From Streptomyces sp. MMG1121 (lineage in GTDB: Bacteria; Actinomycetota; Actinomycetes; Streptomycetales; Streptomycetaceae): DNA of 64,000 nt. Position 1 is the first letter of the stretch; each line of letters starts with the position of its first letter. Location of the stretch: NCBI RefSeq assembly GCF_001280015.1, contig NZ_LGDV01000251.1, forward strand, positions 186,001 to 250,000, written 5' to 3'. The notes under the pieces are model-generated. The model saw only the letters and a list, made by a program, of their open reading frames with translations, did no database searches and was not told the DNA's origin. Shown piece by piece: positions 56,451-64,000 of the stretch. Position numbers and translations under genes: made by a program.

Positions 56451-57347
56451 ATGCAGATGAAGTTTCCGCCGCGGAGCACGATCCGACTGACACGCCGGGG
56501 CAGACTCGTCCTCGTCGTGGCCGGCGCCGTCGTGGCCGGTACCGCCGTGGCGGTGCCGCTGCTGACGTTGGACAGCGGCCCCGAGGAGACCCGGTCCGCC
56601 GTTCTGGTCATCCCTGAAGGCTGGCGCGCGAGGCAGGTGTACGAGGCGGTCGACAAGGCCCTCGCGCTGACCCCGGACAGCACCCGCAAGGCCCTGGGGA
56701 GGGCCGGCCTGAATCTGCCGAGCGATGCGGAGGGCAACCCGGAGGGCTATCTCTTCCCGGCGACGTACCCCTTGCCGAAGGGGGCGACGCCCGAGTCCCT
56801 GCTGCATTCCATGGTCGACGCCGCCAACTACAGGTTCAACGCGGCGCCGGTCGCCGCCGGGGCGCAGCGCAACTCGATGAACATCTACCAGGCCGTCACC
56901 ATCGCCAGCATCATCCAGGCCGAGGCCGCGACGAAGGCGGACATGGGCAAGGTCGCCCGGGTCGTCATCAACCGGCTGGAGCGCGGGATGCCGTTGCAGA
57001 TGGACTCCACCATCAACTACGCGCTGAACCGCAACACCGTGCGCACCAGTCAGGACGACACCCGCATCGAGAGCCTGTACAACTCATACCAGCGCAGGGG
57101 CCTGCCGCCGACGCCGATCGACAACCCCGGCGAGGAGGCGGTGCGTGCCGCGCTCGATCCGACGCCGGGCGACTGGCTGTACTTCGTCACCGTCAGGCCG
57201 GGGGACACCCGCTTCTCCGCCGACTACGCGACGCACATGAGCAACGTGGCGGAGTTCAACGCCCTCCACCAGGGCGCCGGCCAGGGGCAGTCGCCCGGCC
57301 CGAGCGAGGGCCCGTCCCCGGTCTCGGCGCAGTCTTCGGTTCGCTGA
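56451..57347 (+). CDS. MltG-like endolytic transglycosylase
   Basis: 298 residues from ATG 56451. Type II membrane anchor (GRLVLVVAGAVVAGTAVAVPLL, about 18-39). MltG/YceG domain: LVIPEGWRARQVYEAV, LNLPSDAEGNPEGYLFPATYPLPKGATPESLLHSMVDAAN, AVTIASIIQAEAATKADMGKVARVVINRLERGMPLQMDSTINYAL (catalytic Glu in IQAEA), SLYNSYQRRGLPPTPIDNPGEEAVRAALDPTPGDWLYFV and HMSNVAEFNAL. It cuts nascent glycan strands in peptidoglycan. Shorter than the main MltG, so probably a second copy. Convergent with the monooxygenase. Confidence 0.9.
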   Translation: MQMKFPPRSTIRLTRRGRLVLVVAGAVVAGTAVAVPLLTLDSGPEETRSAVLVIPEGWRARQVYEAVDKALALTPDSTRKALGRAGLNLPSDAEGNPEGYLFPATYPLPKGATPESLLHSMVDAANYRFNAAPVAAGAQRNSMNIYQAVTIASIIQAEAATKADMGKVARVVINRLERGMPLQMDSTINYALNRNTVRTSQDDTRIESLYNSYQRRGLPPTPIDNPGEEAVRAALDPTPGDWLYFVTVRPGDTRFSADYATHMSNVAEFNALHQGAGQGQSPGPSEGPSPVSAQSSVR

Positions 57348-57359
57348 GCCGACGGGACG

Positions 57360-58439
57360 TCACGCGGCGGCCTGCTGCTCCTCGCCCAGCAGCCGCCTGA
57401 TGTCCCGGACGGCAGCGCGTCCGGCCCGGTTGGCGCCGATGGTGCTGGCGGAGGGGCCGTAACCGACGAGGTGGACGCGCGGGTCGGCGAGCGACCGGGT
57501 GCCCTCGACCCGGATCCCGCCGCCGGGCTCGCGCAGCCGCAGCGGGGTGAGATGCTCCAGCGCGGCCCGGAACCCGGTGGCCCACAGGATCACGTCGGCG
57601 ACGACACGGCGCCCGTCGTTCCACTCCACACCGTCCGGAGTCAGCCGGTCGAACATCGCCTGCCGGTCGAGGACCCCGTCCGCGAGGCCCTGCCGGATGG
57701 CGTCGTTGAGGGGCAGCCCGGTGACCGAGACCACACTGCGCGGTGGCAGCCCCTGACGCACCCGTTCCTCGACGAGTGCGACCGCCGCACGGCCTACCTC
57801 CTGGTCGAACGGCCCCTCGCGGAACACCGGCGGCCGCCGGGTGACCCAGGTGGTCGCGGCCGCGTACGGGGCCAGCTCCAGCAGGTGCTGGGTGCCCGAG
57901 GCGCCGCCGCCCACGACCACGACCCGCTGCCCGGCGAACTCCTCGGGGCCGGCGTACTGGGCGGTGTGCAACTGCCGCCCGCGGAAGGTCTCCTGACCGG
58001 GGTAGCGGGGCCAGAACGGCCGGTCCCAGGTGCCGGTCGCGTTGATCAGTGCCCGCGTGGACCAGGTGCCGTCCGAGGTCTCCACGGACAGCCGGCCGCC
58101 GTCGCCCTCCCGTACGGCCCGGACGTCGACGGGCCGCTGCACGCGCAGGTCGAAGGTGCGCTCGTACCGGTCGAAGTACGCGCCGATGACCTCGGCCGAC
58201 GGCCGTGCCGGATCGGCGTCCGTCAGCTCCATGCCGGGCAGTGCGTGCATCCCGTGCACCTTGCCGTACGTCAGCGAGGGCCAACGGAACTGCCAGGCAC
58301 CGCCCGGCGCGGGGGAGTGGTCGAGCACCACGAAGTCGCGGTCCGGCTCGAAACCGGTGCGCCGCAGATGGTAGGCGCTGGACAGCCCGGCCTGACCAGC
58401 GCCGATGACGACAACCTCGACCTCGCGCGATTCGTTCAC
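57360..58439 (-). CDS. Flavin-containing (FMO/TrkA-like) monooxygenase
   Basis: 359 residues from GTG 58439 behind GGTGGA. Two dinucleotide-binding GxGxxG motifs: VVVIGAGQAGLSSAYHLRRTG (FAD, N-terminal) and RVVVVGGGASGTQHLLELAPYA (NAD(P)H), with the FMO-like GAWQFRWPSLTYGKVHGMHALPG and ILWATGFRAALEHLTPL. It oxidises S or N atoms of small molecules. It lies 122 bases after ssuA on the same strand, so it may supply the oxygenase step of sulfur-compound use in place of SsuD. Confidence 0.85.
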   Translation of the reverse strand: MNESREVEVVVIGAGQAGLSSAYHLRRTGFEPDRDFVVLDHSPAPGGAWQFRWPSLTYGKVHGMHALPGMELTDADPARPSAEVIGAYFDRYERTFDLRVQRPVDVRAVREGDGGRLSVETSDGTWSTRALINATGTWDRPFWPRYPGQETFRGRQLHTAQYAGPEEFAGQRVVVVGGGASGTQHLLELAPYAAATTWVTRRPPVFREGPFDQEVGRAAVALVEERVRQGLPPRSVVSVTGLPLNDAIRQGLADGVLDRQAMFDRLTPDGVEWNDGRRVVADVILWATGFRAALEHLTPLRLREPGGGIRVEGTRSLADPRVHLVGYGPSASTIGANRAGRAAVRDIRRLLGEEQQAAA

Positions 58440-58561
58440 GCTTCCACCAACCAGGGGGCGGGCACGCATCTTCCCGGCGCCTTGGGCGGCCCTGTTCCAC
58501 GGGCCGACCGAGGTCGTACGGGCCGGTCCCGCGGTGCCCCCTGCGCAGCCCTTGCCCGGGA

Positions 58562-59575
58562 TCACCCCTTGGCGGGGGTCGTCGACGGCGGCAGGCCGCC
58601 GTTGAACCGGGTGTTCACGAAGGCACCGAAGTCCACCTTCCCGGGGATGAGCTTCAACTCGGTGAAGGTGTCGGCGATCTGCTGCTCGGAGGCGACGAGC
58701 GGCTTGTCGACGGCAACGGCGACGCGCGTGGAGTTGGTCCGCCGCACCGAGTCCAGCGCCACGTCGTACGGCAGCCCGGTGTCCTTGGCCCACACCTTGG
58801 CCCATTCCTGCTGATGGCTGTAGACCCACACCTGCGCCCGCCGCAGCCGGGCCAGGTAGTCCTTGATGACGGCGGCCTTCTTCGGGTCCTTCAGCGCGGA
58901 GGGCGCGGCCACCTGGAAGGTGAGCCCGTTGGTGACGCCCTCGCCGGTGGTCAGCACGCGGCCCTGCCCGGACCGCAGGATCTGGGAGGTGTACGGGTCC
59001 CAGACCGCCCACGCGTCGACCTTGCCCGAGGTGAACGCGGCGAGCGCGTCGGCCGGCTGAAGGTACTTGACCTTGACATCGGCCAGGCTGAGCCCGACCG
59101 CCTTGAGCGAGGCGATCAACTGGTAGTGCGCGGACGAGCCCTGCGCCACGGCGATGGACCTGCCCTTGAGCCGGCCCGGCCCGGTCAGCTTGGAGCCATG
59201 GGGCACGAGGATCGCGTCGCCCCTGGACGTGCCGTGCCAGGCGGCCACGACAGAGATCTTCGAGCCGGCGCCGGCCGCGAAGACGGGCGGGGTGTTGCCC
59301 ACGCCGCCGATGTCGACGGCCCCCGCGTTGACCGCTTCCAGCAGCGGCGGGCCGGAGGTGAAGGTGGACCACTTGATCTTGTAGTTCAGGTTCTTCAGCT
59401 CACCGGCGGCGCGAAGGATGGCCTCCGAACCGCCCTTCTGGTCACCGACGTCGAGCGTGACGGAGCCCTTTCCGTCGATGTCGCTGCCGGTGCTCGCGGA
59501 CGAGTTCCCGCCGCAGGCGGTGAGCACAAATGCGAAGGGGAGGAGCAGTGCGGCGGGGACGAGGCGTCGTCGCAT
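58562..59575 (-). CDS. ssuA: Aliphatic sulfonate-type substrate-binding lipoprotein
   Basis: 337 residues from ATG 59575; earlier ATGs at 59590 and 59620 are possible, but this start gives a typical lipoprotein n-region. Lipobox FAFVLTAC. The body matches NitT/TauT/SsuA binding proteins: VTLDVGDQKGGSEAILRAAGELKNLNYKIKWSTFTSGPPLLEAVNAGAVDIGGVGNTPPVFAAGAGSKISVVAA, LKGRSIAVAQGSSAHYQL and AFTSGKVDAWAVWDPYTSQI. It delivers an alkanesulfonate or sulfate ester to the permease. Third gene of ssuC-B-A. Confidence 0.9.
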   Translation of the reverse strand: MRRRLVPAALLLPFAFVLTACGGNSSASTGSDIDGKGSVTLDVGDQKGGSEAILRAAGELKNLNYKIKWSTFTSGPPLLEAVNAGAVDIGGVGNTPPVFAAGAGSKISVVAAWHGTSRGDAILVPHGSKLTGPGRLKGRSIAVAQGSSAHYQLIASLKAVGLSLADVKVKYLQPADALAAFTSGKVDAWAVWDPYTSQILRSGQGRVLTTGEGVTNGLTFQVAAPSALKDPKKAAVIKDYLARLRRAQVWVYSHQQEWAKVWAKDTGLPYDVALDSVRRTNSTRVAVAVDKPLVASEQQIADTFTELKLIPGKVDFGAFVNTRFNGGLPPSTTPAKG

Positions 59576-59640
59576 GACGGTTCCGTTCATGTGCGGGGGG
59601 CTCGGTGGGGTCTGGCTCATGTGCAGGGTGTTTCCCGGGG

Positions 59641-60387
59641 TCAGGCGGCTTCGGCGGCGGTGTGGACGCCGAGCCGTTCCAGCAGGCCGGCGCGGAGCGC
59701 GGCGAAGCGGGGGTCGGTGATCTCGCGCGGTCGGTCGAGGCCGACGCGCTGCTCGTGGGCGATACGGCCGCCGTCCATCACCAGGACGCGGTCGGCGAGC
59801 AGAACGGCCTCCTCGACGTCGTGCGTGACCAGCAGCACGGCGCAGCCGCGGCGCTGCCACAACTCCCCGACCAGGCGCTGGGCCTTGATCCGGGTGAGTG
59901 CGTCGAGGGCGCCGAACGGCTCGTCGAGCAGCAGCAGATCGGGCTCGCGCACCAGGGCCCGGGCGAGCGAGGCGCGCTGGGCCTCGCCGCCGGAGAGGGT
60001 CCGCGGCCAGGCATCCACGCGGTGTCCGAGACCGACCTCGGCCAACGCCCGCTCGGCAACGGCGCGTTCGGACTTACCGGGCAGACCGAGCAGGACGTTG
60101 CGCCAGACCTTCTTCCAGGGCATCAGCCGGGGCGCCTGGAAGGCGACCGCCCTGCGGCGGGGGACCAGTGCGGTGCCCCGGATGTCACGGTCGAGTCCGG
60201 CGAGGATGCGCAGCAGTGTCGACTTGCCGCAGCCGCTGCGGCCGAGCAGGGCGACGAACTCGCCCGGCGCGATGTCGAGGTGCAGATCGTCGATGACCGT
60301 ACGGCCGTCGAAGGAGCGGGTCAGCCCCTCGACGTGCACGGCCGTGGAGATCGTGGGGGTCACCGGCCGGTGAACGTCGGTCGCCAT
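59641..60387 (-). CDS. ssuB: Sulfonate ABC transporter ATP-binding protein
   Basis: 248 residues from ATG 60387, overlapping the ssuC end by 28 bases. Complete ABC ATPase: Walker A LLGRSGCGKSTLLRILAGLD, Q-loop AFQAPRLMPWKKVWRNVLLGL (the Q-x-P-R-L-M-P-W form of taurine/sulfonate/nitrate importers), signature TLSGGEAQRASLARALV, Walker B LLLLDEPFGALD and VTHDVEEA. It powers import. Confidence 0.95.
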   Translation of the reverse strand: MATDVHRPVTPTISTAVHVEGLTRSFDGRTVIDDLHLDIAPGEFVALLGRSGCGKSTLLRILAGLDRDIRGTALVPRRRAVAFQAPRLMPWKKVWRNVLLGLPGKSERAVAERALAEVGLGHRVDAWPRTLSGGEAQRASLARALVREPDLLLLDEPFGALDALTRIKAQRLVGELWQRRGCAVLLVTHDVEEAVLLADRVLVMDGGRIAHEQRVGLDRPREITDPRFAALRAGLLERLGVHTAAEAA

Positions 60388-61262
60388 TGCAGCAACAGCC
60401 TTTCGAGGGAGCGGACGATGAAGTCGGCGAGCAGGCCGAGGAAGGCGTAGACGATCAGGCAGACCACGATCACGTCGGTCTGCAGGAAGTCCCGCGCCTG
60501 CACCATCAGGAAGCCGATCCCGGAGTCGGCGTTGACCTGCTCGGCGAAGACCAGCGCGAGCCAGGCGATACCGAGCGAGTAGCGCAGCCCGGTCAGCGCA
60601 CCGGGCAGCGCGCCCGGGAGTACGACGTGCCGCACCAGCCCCCGCCGGGACAGCCCCAACGACTCGCCCGCCTCGATGAGTTGGGAGTCGACGCCGCGGA
60701 TCCCGGCGTACACGTTGAGGTAGAGAGGGAAGGTCACGCCGAGCGTGATGATGGCGATCTTCGGGGCCTCGCCGATGCCGAACCAGATGATGAACAGCGG
60801 GATGAGACCGACGAACGGCACCGTCCGCAGCATCTGCACCGGCGCGTCCACCAGGTCCTCGCCGATCCGGAACAGCCCGGAAACCAGGGCGAGTCCGGTG
60901 CCGGTCAGGGTCCCGAAGAGCAGCCCGAGCGCGACGCGCCGGAGCGAGGTCGCCATGGCCGACGGCAGCGAGCCGTCGCTGATCAGGTCCCAGCCGACCT
61001 GCGTGATCCGGCCCGGCGAGGCCAGCACATCGGCCGTCAGTACGCCGGTGGCGCTGAGGAGTTGCCACAGGGCCAGCAGCAGGATCGGGCCCGCGGTACG
61101 GCGTAGCCAACGGGGGATGCGCAGGGAGCGGGAGGCGGCGGGGACGACGGGCTGGAGGTCGAGGGCGGTGTGGCCGGAGCGAGCTGTTCCGGGATCCTGC
61201 GGCTTGGATATACCGGAAATATCGGGTTCGGGAGAGCTGGGTGGGGCATGACTGATGCTCAT
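60360..61262 (-). CDS. ssuC: Sulfonate ABC transporter permease
   Basis: 300 residues from ATG 61262 (GGAG five bases upstream). After a polar N-terminus: ILLLALWQLLSATGVL, RRVALGLLFGTLTGTGLALVSGL, LRTVPFVGLIPLFIIWFGIGEAPKIAIITLGVTFPLYLNVYAG, and the EAA loop IEAGESLGLSRRGLVRHVVLPGALPGALTGLRYSLGIAWLALVFAEQVNADSGIG. Typical of taurine/sulfonate permeases with six helices. It opens the operon, after a leader peptide. Confidence 0.95.
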   Translation of the reverse strand: MSISHAPPSSPEPDISGISKPQDPGTARSGHTALDLQPVVPAASRSLRIPRWLRRTAGPILLLALWQLLSATGVLTADVLASPGRITQVGWDLISDGSLPSAMATSLRRVALGLLFGTLTGTGLALVSGLFRIGEDLVDAPVQMLRTVPFVGLIPLFIIWFGIGEAPKIAIITLGVTFPLYLNVYAGIRGVDSQLIEAGESLGLSRRGLVRHVVLPGALPGALTGLRYSLGIAWLALVFAEQVNADSGIGFLMVQARDFLQTDVIVVCLIVYAFLGLLADFIVRSLERLLLQWRPTFTGR

Positions 61263-61417
61263 GGATGCTCCGCGGGGAAGGGCGAGCGGGAGTGAGGGGA
61301 AGGGCGGGGCGGCGAACGGTGCGCTGCCGAGCCGCGGTACGCCTGTCTCAGAAGCTGGTCAGGTGCGCACGAGGGCGACGCCGGAGCGTGCTGGAAGGGT
61401 GAAGCGGAAGAAGGGCG
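61263..61417 (-). promoter_or_regulatory. Leader-to-ssuC spacer, possible attenuator
   Basis: 155 bases between the leader-peptide stop and ssuC. It probably carries the structures through which ribosome stalling on the leader affects ssuC. I could not settle on a definite terminator/antiterminator pair by eye. Confidence 0.4.
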
Positions 61418-61501
61418 TCAGCAGCCGCGGCGACACGCGGCAGAGGCCACCCACAGCAGGTCGATGTGACCGCGCGAGGTGAGCAGGGCTGAACGCAACA
61501 T
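61418..61501 (-). CDS. Leader peptide of the ssu operon
   Basis: 27 codons on the minus strand, ATG 61501 to TGA 61418: MLRSALLTSRGHIDLLWVAS then AACRRGC. This is the actinobacterial SRGHIDLL...CRR class of putative leader peptides found upstream of sulfur-uptake operons. The two Cys codons (23 and 27) beside the Arg pair suggest a cysteine- or charging-sensitive attenuation. It is too short for ordinary gene-finding cut-offs. The position directly ahead of ssuC and the exact motif make the call firm; the mechanism is inferred. Confidence 0.88.
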   Translation of the reverse strand: MLRSALLTSRGHIDLLWVASAACRRGC

Positions 61502-61623
61502 GCGGCTGAACGTAGCCAGATGGGCGGTCCACGGTCAATGGTGTCTCGGCCTGTGGACCTCGAATATCAGGACATGGTCGCGCCACCCAGGGGGAATCCC
61601 GGCGTATGAGCCAGGATGGGGGC

Positions 61624-62046
61624 ATGCCAGAAGCCTTCACCACCCGTACGCTGCACGTCTCCACCGGCTCCCGGGAGCGGGTCGTCGACCTCACCTCCGA
61701 CTGCGAGGACTTCCTCCGGGACGCGGCGGCCGGCCGTGACGGGCTGCTCAATGTCTTCGTCCCGCACGCCACCGCCGGGATCGCCGTCATCGAGACGGGC
61801 GCCGGCAGCGACGACGACCTCCTCGCCGCCCTGCACACCCTGCTCCCCGCCGACGACCGCTGGCAGCACCGCCACGGCAGCCCCGGCCACGGCCGAGACC
61901 ATGTCCTGCCGGCCGTCGTCCCGCCCCACGCGACCCTCCCGGTGATCGCCGGGCGCCTGGAGCTGGGCACCTGGCAGTCGGTGTGTCTGGTCGATACGAA
62001 TAAGGACAATCCCGACCGTCAGGTTCGGCTGAGTTTCCTCGGCTGA
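61624..62046 (+). CDS. YjbQ/UPF0047 family protein
   Basis: 140 residues from ATG 61624 (AGGA seven bases upstream); the in-frame ATG at 61606 is an alternative. Family marks: RTLHVSTGSRERVVDLTSDCEDFLRDAAAGRDGLLNVFVPHATAGIAVIETGAGSDDDLLAALHTLLP, WQHRHGSPGHGRDHVLPAVVPPHATLPVIAGRLELGTWQSVCLVDTN. The H-x-T-A-G and GHGRDH/PP.ATLPV segments form a metal site. Some relatives show weak thiamine-phosphate-synthase activity; the true role is unsure. Confidence 0.93.
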   Translation: MPEAFTTRTLHVSTGSRERVVDLTSDCEDFLRDAAAGRDGLLNVFVPHATAGIAVIETGAGSDDDLLAALHTLLPADDRWQHRHGSPGHGRDHVLPAVVPPHATLPVIAGRLELGTWQSVCLVDTNKDNPDRQVRLSFLG

Positions 62047-62485
62047 TGCGTGTGCCGGAACCGTGGCGCGGAATTCCGGCGGCACCGAACGCCGCCCCGC
62101 TCGTGTGTGATCACTCGTGAGCGTCATGAGCCGTCGTGAGGTGGTGGCGACGTGTCCCGACCAGGGAGCGCCATCGTGTGCGGGGCCGGAGCCCTCCGTC
62201 GATCCATCGTGCCCGCGTGGTGTGCCGGGAGAGCGGAAGGCCGGCCGTGAAGTGCACGATCTCGGCGTAGTGGGCGTAGGCGCCGGGTGAAAGTAGTGCG
62301 AATGTGTGTACCGTGCTAAACTTGTAACTAGTTGCAGTTGTGGTTCCCGAAACTTCAAGTGCCTCGGCGGCTGTATCTCGTCGGGCGTTTTTGTATCTCC
62401 GGTGCTTATCCGGACGGGGTTCATTGTGGCAACGCAGGGGTCCACACGGTGTGGGCCCGCGGGCACTGCCCCGAGGAGATGTGAC
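62047..62485 (+). promoter_or_regulatory. Long upstream region and leader of the cold-shock gene
   Basis: 439 bases before the cold-shock start. The promoter probably lies in the A/T-rich piece 62305-62335 (GCTAAACTTGTAACTAG), giving a transcript with about 150 bases of untranslated leader containing T-rich stretches (GTTTTTGTATCTC). Long leaders are usual for cold-shock genes and fold differently with temperature. Upstream of 62300 I see no supported gene. Confidence 0.55.
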
Positions 62486-62689
62486 ATGGCTACTGGCACC
62501 GTCAAGTGGTTCAACGCGGAAAAGGGCTTCGGCTTCATCGAGCAGGACGGCGGCGGCCCGGACGTCTTCGCCCACTACTCGAACATCGCCACCCAGGGCT
62601 TCCGTGAGCTCCAGGAAGGCCAGAAGGTGAACTTCGACGTCGTTCAGGGCCAGAAGGGTCCGCAGGCGGAGAACATCACTCCCGCCTGA
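62486..62689 (+). CDS. Cold-shock protein (CspA family)
   Basis: 67 residues from ATG 62486, GAGGAG upstream. Complete single cold-shock domain: [20 protein letters not shown] (RNP1), [10 protein letters not shown] (RNP2), [27 protein letters not shown]. An RNA chaperone that melts mRNA structure at low temperature and acts in the cytoplasm. An in-frame upstream extension (from 62306) is rejected because the domain start and ribosome site fix this ATG. Terminator follows. Confidence 0.98.
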   Translation: MATGTVKWFNAEKGFGFIEQDGGGPDVFAHYSNIATQGFRELQEGQKVNFDVVQGQKGPQAENITPA

Positions 62690-62708
62690 CGTCAAAGCGT
62701 ATGAGTTG

Positions 62709-62752
62709 GCTGGGGTCCCGCCTTGCGGCGGGGCCCCAGCTTCCTGCTTTTT
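62709..62752 (+). terminator. Terminator of the cold-shock gene
   Basis: 14-bp stem (GCTGGGGTCCCGCC / GGCGGGGCCCCAGC, one G-T pair) around TTGC, followed by TTCCTGCTTTTT. The best rho-independent-type terminator in the window, 20 bases after the stop. Confidence 0.92.
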
Positions 62753-62875
62753 GCATACCGGTTTCCATATTCCGGTGGAATTCTTTTAGTCTCACATTCG
62801 GCTCGTTCTTGCAATTCGTCCGGCTCATTCCTGTCGGGAATTCCTCGATGCGTGCCCTGCCGAGGAAGGTTCTCC

Positions 62876-64000
62876 ATGAGCCGTTCAGCTCGCACGAACG
62901 ACCGTCTCCGTCCACAGGGGGAGTTCGCGCTGCCGGTCACCGTCACACCGGCCCTCCCCGCGGTTGCGACCTTCGGTGAACTGGACATGCCCGTCGAGAT
63001 GCTGAAGGCGCTCACCAGCCTCGGCGTGAACGAGCCCTTCCCGATCCAGGCCGCCACGTTGCCGAACTCCCTCGCAGGGCGCGACGTCCTGGGCCGCGGG
63101 CGCACCGGATCGGGCAAGACGCTCGCCTTCGGTCTGGCGCTCCTCGTGCGCACGGCCGGGCAGCGTGCCGAGGCGCGGAAGCCGCTGGCCCTGATCCTCG
63201 TCCCCACACGCGAGCTGGCCCAGCAGGTCACCGACGCGCTCGCACCGTACGCCCGGTTGCTGAAGCTGCGGCTCGCCACCGTGGTCGGCGGAATGTCGAT
63301 CGGCAGGCAGGCCGGCGCACTGCGTGCCGGGGCCGAGGTGGTCGTCGCAACTCCGGGTCGCCTCGCGGATCTCATCGAGCGCAAGGACTGCCGTCTGGAC
63401 CGAGTGAACATCACCGTCCTGGACGAGGCCGACCAGATGGCGGACATGGGCTTCATACCGCAGGTCACCGAACTGCTGGACCAGGTACGTCCCGACGGTC
63501 AGCGCATGCTGTTCTCGGCCACGTTGGACCGCAACATCGACGTCCTGGTCCGTCGCTACCTGAATGACCCGGTGGTCCATTCGGTCGACCCGTCGGCGGG
63601 CACGGTCACCACGATGGAGCATCACGTGCTGCAGGTGCACGGCGCCGACAAGTACGCCACCGCCACCGAGATCGCCGCCCGCGACGGGCGCGTGATCATG
63701 TTCCTGGACACCAAGCATGCCGTCGACCAGTTCACCAAGCACCTGCTGAGCAGCGGTGTGAAGGCCGCGGCGCTGCACGGCGGCAAGTCGCAGCCCCAGC
63801 GCACCCGCACCCTGGCACGGTTCAAGACCGGCGACGTCACGGCGCTGGTGGCCACCAACGTCGCGGCCCGGGGCATCCACATCGACGACCTCGACCTCGT
63901 CGTCAACGTCGACCCGCCCAGCGATCACAAGGACTACCTGCACCGCGGCGGCCGTACGGCCCGCGCCGGCGAGTCCGGCAGCGTCGTCACGCTGGTCCTC
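62876..64000 (+). CDS. DEAD-box RNA helicase (cut by window end)
   Basis: 375 codons visible, start ATG 62876 behind GAGGAAGG, open at the window end. DEAD-box motifs in order: Q motif FPIQAATLPNSLAGRDVLG, Walker A GRGRTGSGKTLAFGLALL (about residue 75), PTRELAQQV, VVATPGRLADLIE, DEAD in VLDEADQMADMGF (about 181), SATL, IMFLDTKHAV, and VATNVAARGIHIDDLDLVVN...HRGGRTARAGESG. It unwinds RNA. It follows the cold-shock gene (separate promoter likely between), a common cold/RNA pairing. The missing C-terminal tail cannot be judged. Confidence 0.95.
   Translation, partial: MSRSARTNDRLRPQGEFALPVTVTPALPAVATFGELDMPVEMLKALTSLGVNEPFPIQAATLPNSLAGRDVLGRGRTGSGKTLAFGLALLVRTAGQRAEARKPLALILVPTRELAQQVTDALAPYARLLKLRLATVVGGMSIGRQAGALRAGAEVVVATPGRLADLIERKDCRLDRVNITVLDEADQMADMGFIPQVTELLDQVRPDGQRMLFSATLDRNIDVLVRRYLNDPVVHSVDPSAGTVTTMEHHVLQVHGADKYATATEIAARDGRVIMFLDTKHAVDQFTKHLLSSGVKAAALHGGKSQPQRTRTLARFKTGDVTALVATNVAARGIHIDDLDLVVNVDPPSDHKDYLHRGGRTARAGESGSVVTLVL

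Noticed and set aside
62306..62485. An in-frame upstream extension of the cold-shock protein
   Set aside because: The cold-shock domain starts at 62486 with its own ribosome site. The extension lies in the leader RNA.

Overview
The window looks like part of a Streptomyces chromosome. Base composition is very high in G+C with third-position G/C bias. The families present are typical of the genus: a conservon (sensor kinase, Roadblock, DUF742 and GTPase genes), DUF6397, DUF5709, DUF6153, an NB-ARC/TPR regulator, a sulfonate operon with an actinobacterial leader peptide, and TTA codons in only two intact genes. I found no rRNA, tRNA or CRISPR array.

Layout. 1-4.3 kb: the end of one acyl-CoA dehydrogenase and a complete second one, a secreted phosphodiesterase-like protein, a small membrane protein, a secreted phosphodiester glycosidase and a DUF779 protein. 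5.0-9.8 kb is a decayed zone: fragments of a nucleobase permease and an amidohydrolase, a truncated IS5-type transposase, a GNAT gene broken by a 22-bp duplication, and a signal-peptide stub. An intact DedA protein and a Met/His-rich lipoprotein with a DUF6153 partner survive inside it. 10-12.4 kb: a TTA-containing NB-ARC/TPR protein. 13.6-20 kb: aldehyde dehydrogenase with a GAF regulator, a peptidoglycan amidase, and a formamidase-like enzyme with an amino acid permease (TTA codon). 20.2-24.2 kb: the xylose locus (ROK regulator, xylB, divergent xylA).

24.5-32.7 kb: a translationally coupled SWIM-finger/SNF2 pair, small and hypothetical proteins, an MpaB-family oxygenase, an alpha/beta-hydrolase remnant and a methyltransferase. 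32.8-40 kb: an MHYT membrane sensor directly ahead of a conservon (cvnA-B-C-D), a second Roadblock gene and a DUF6397 gene. 40-45.3 kb: TesB thioesterase, an Ski2/Mtr4-like helicase, a membrane hydrolase, rpmE2 and DUF5709. 45.8-49.4 kb: a two-gene ABC exporter whose motifs predict one catalytic and one degenerate ATP site. 49.7-57.3 kb: an L,D-transpeptidase-like lipoprotein, a PNGase A-like secreted amidase, a dicarboxylate symporter, a MarR regulator divergent from an ABC exporter, and an MltG-like protein. 57.4-61.5 kb: a sulfonate-type ABC operon (ssuC-B-A) followed by an FMO-like monooxygenase and preceded by a 27-codon Cys/Arg-ending leader peptide. 61.6-64 kb: a YjbQ protein, a cold-shock protein with a long leader, and a DEAD-box helicase cut by the window end.

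Functional modules read from context: xylose use with local ROK control; sulfur scavenging with probable leader-peptide attenuation; envelope maintenance (two peptidoglycan enzymes, MltG, L,D-transpeptidase-like); signalling through a conservon linked to an MHYT sensor; and cold/RNA metabolism at the right end. Function calls come from reading motifs by eye; no database search was run.
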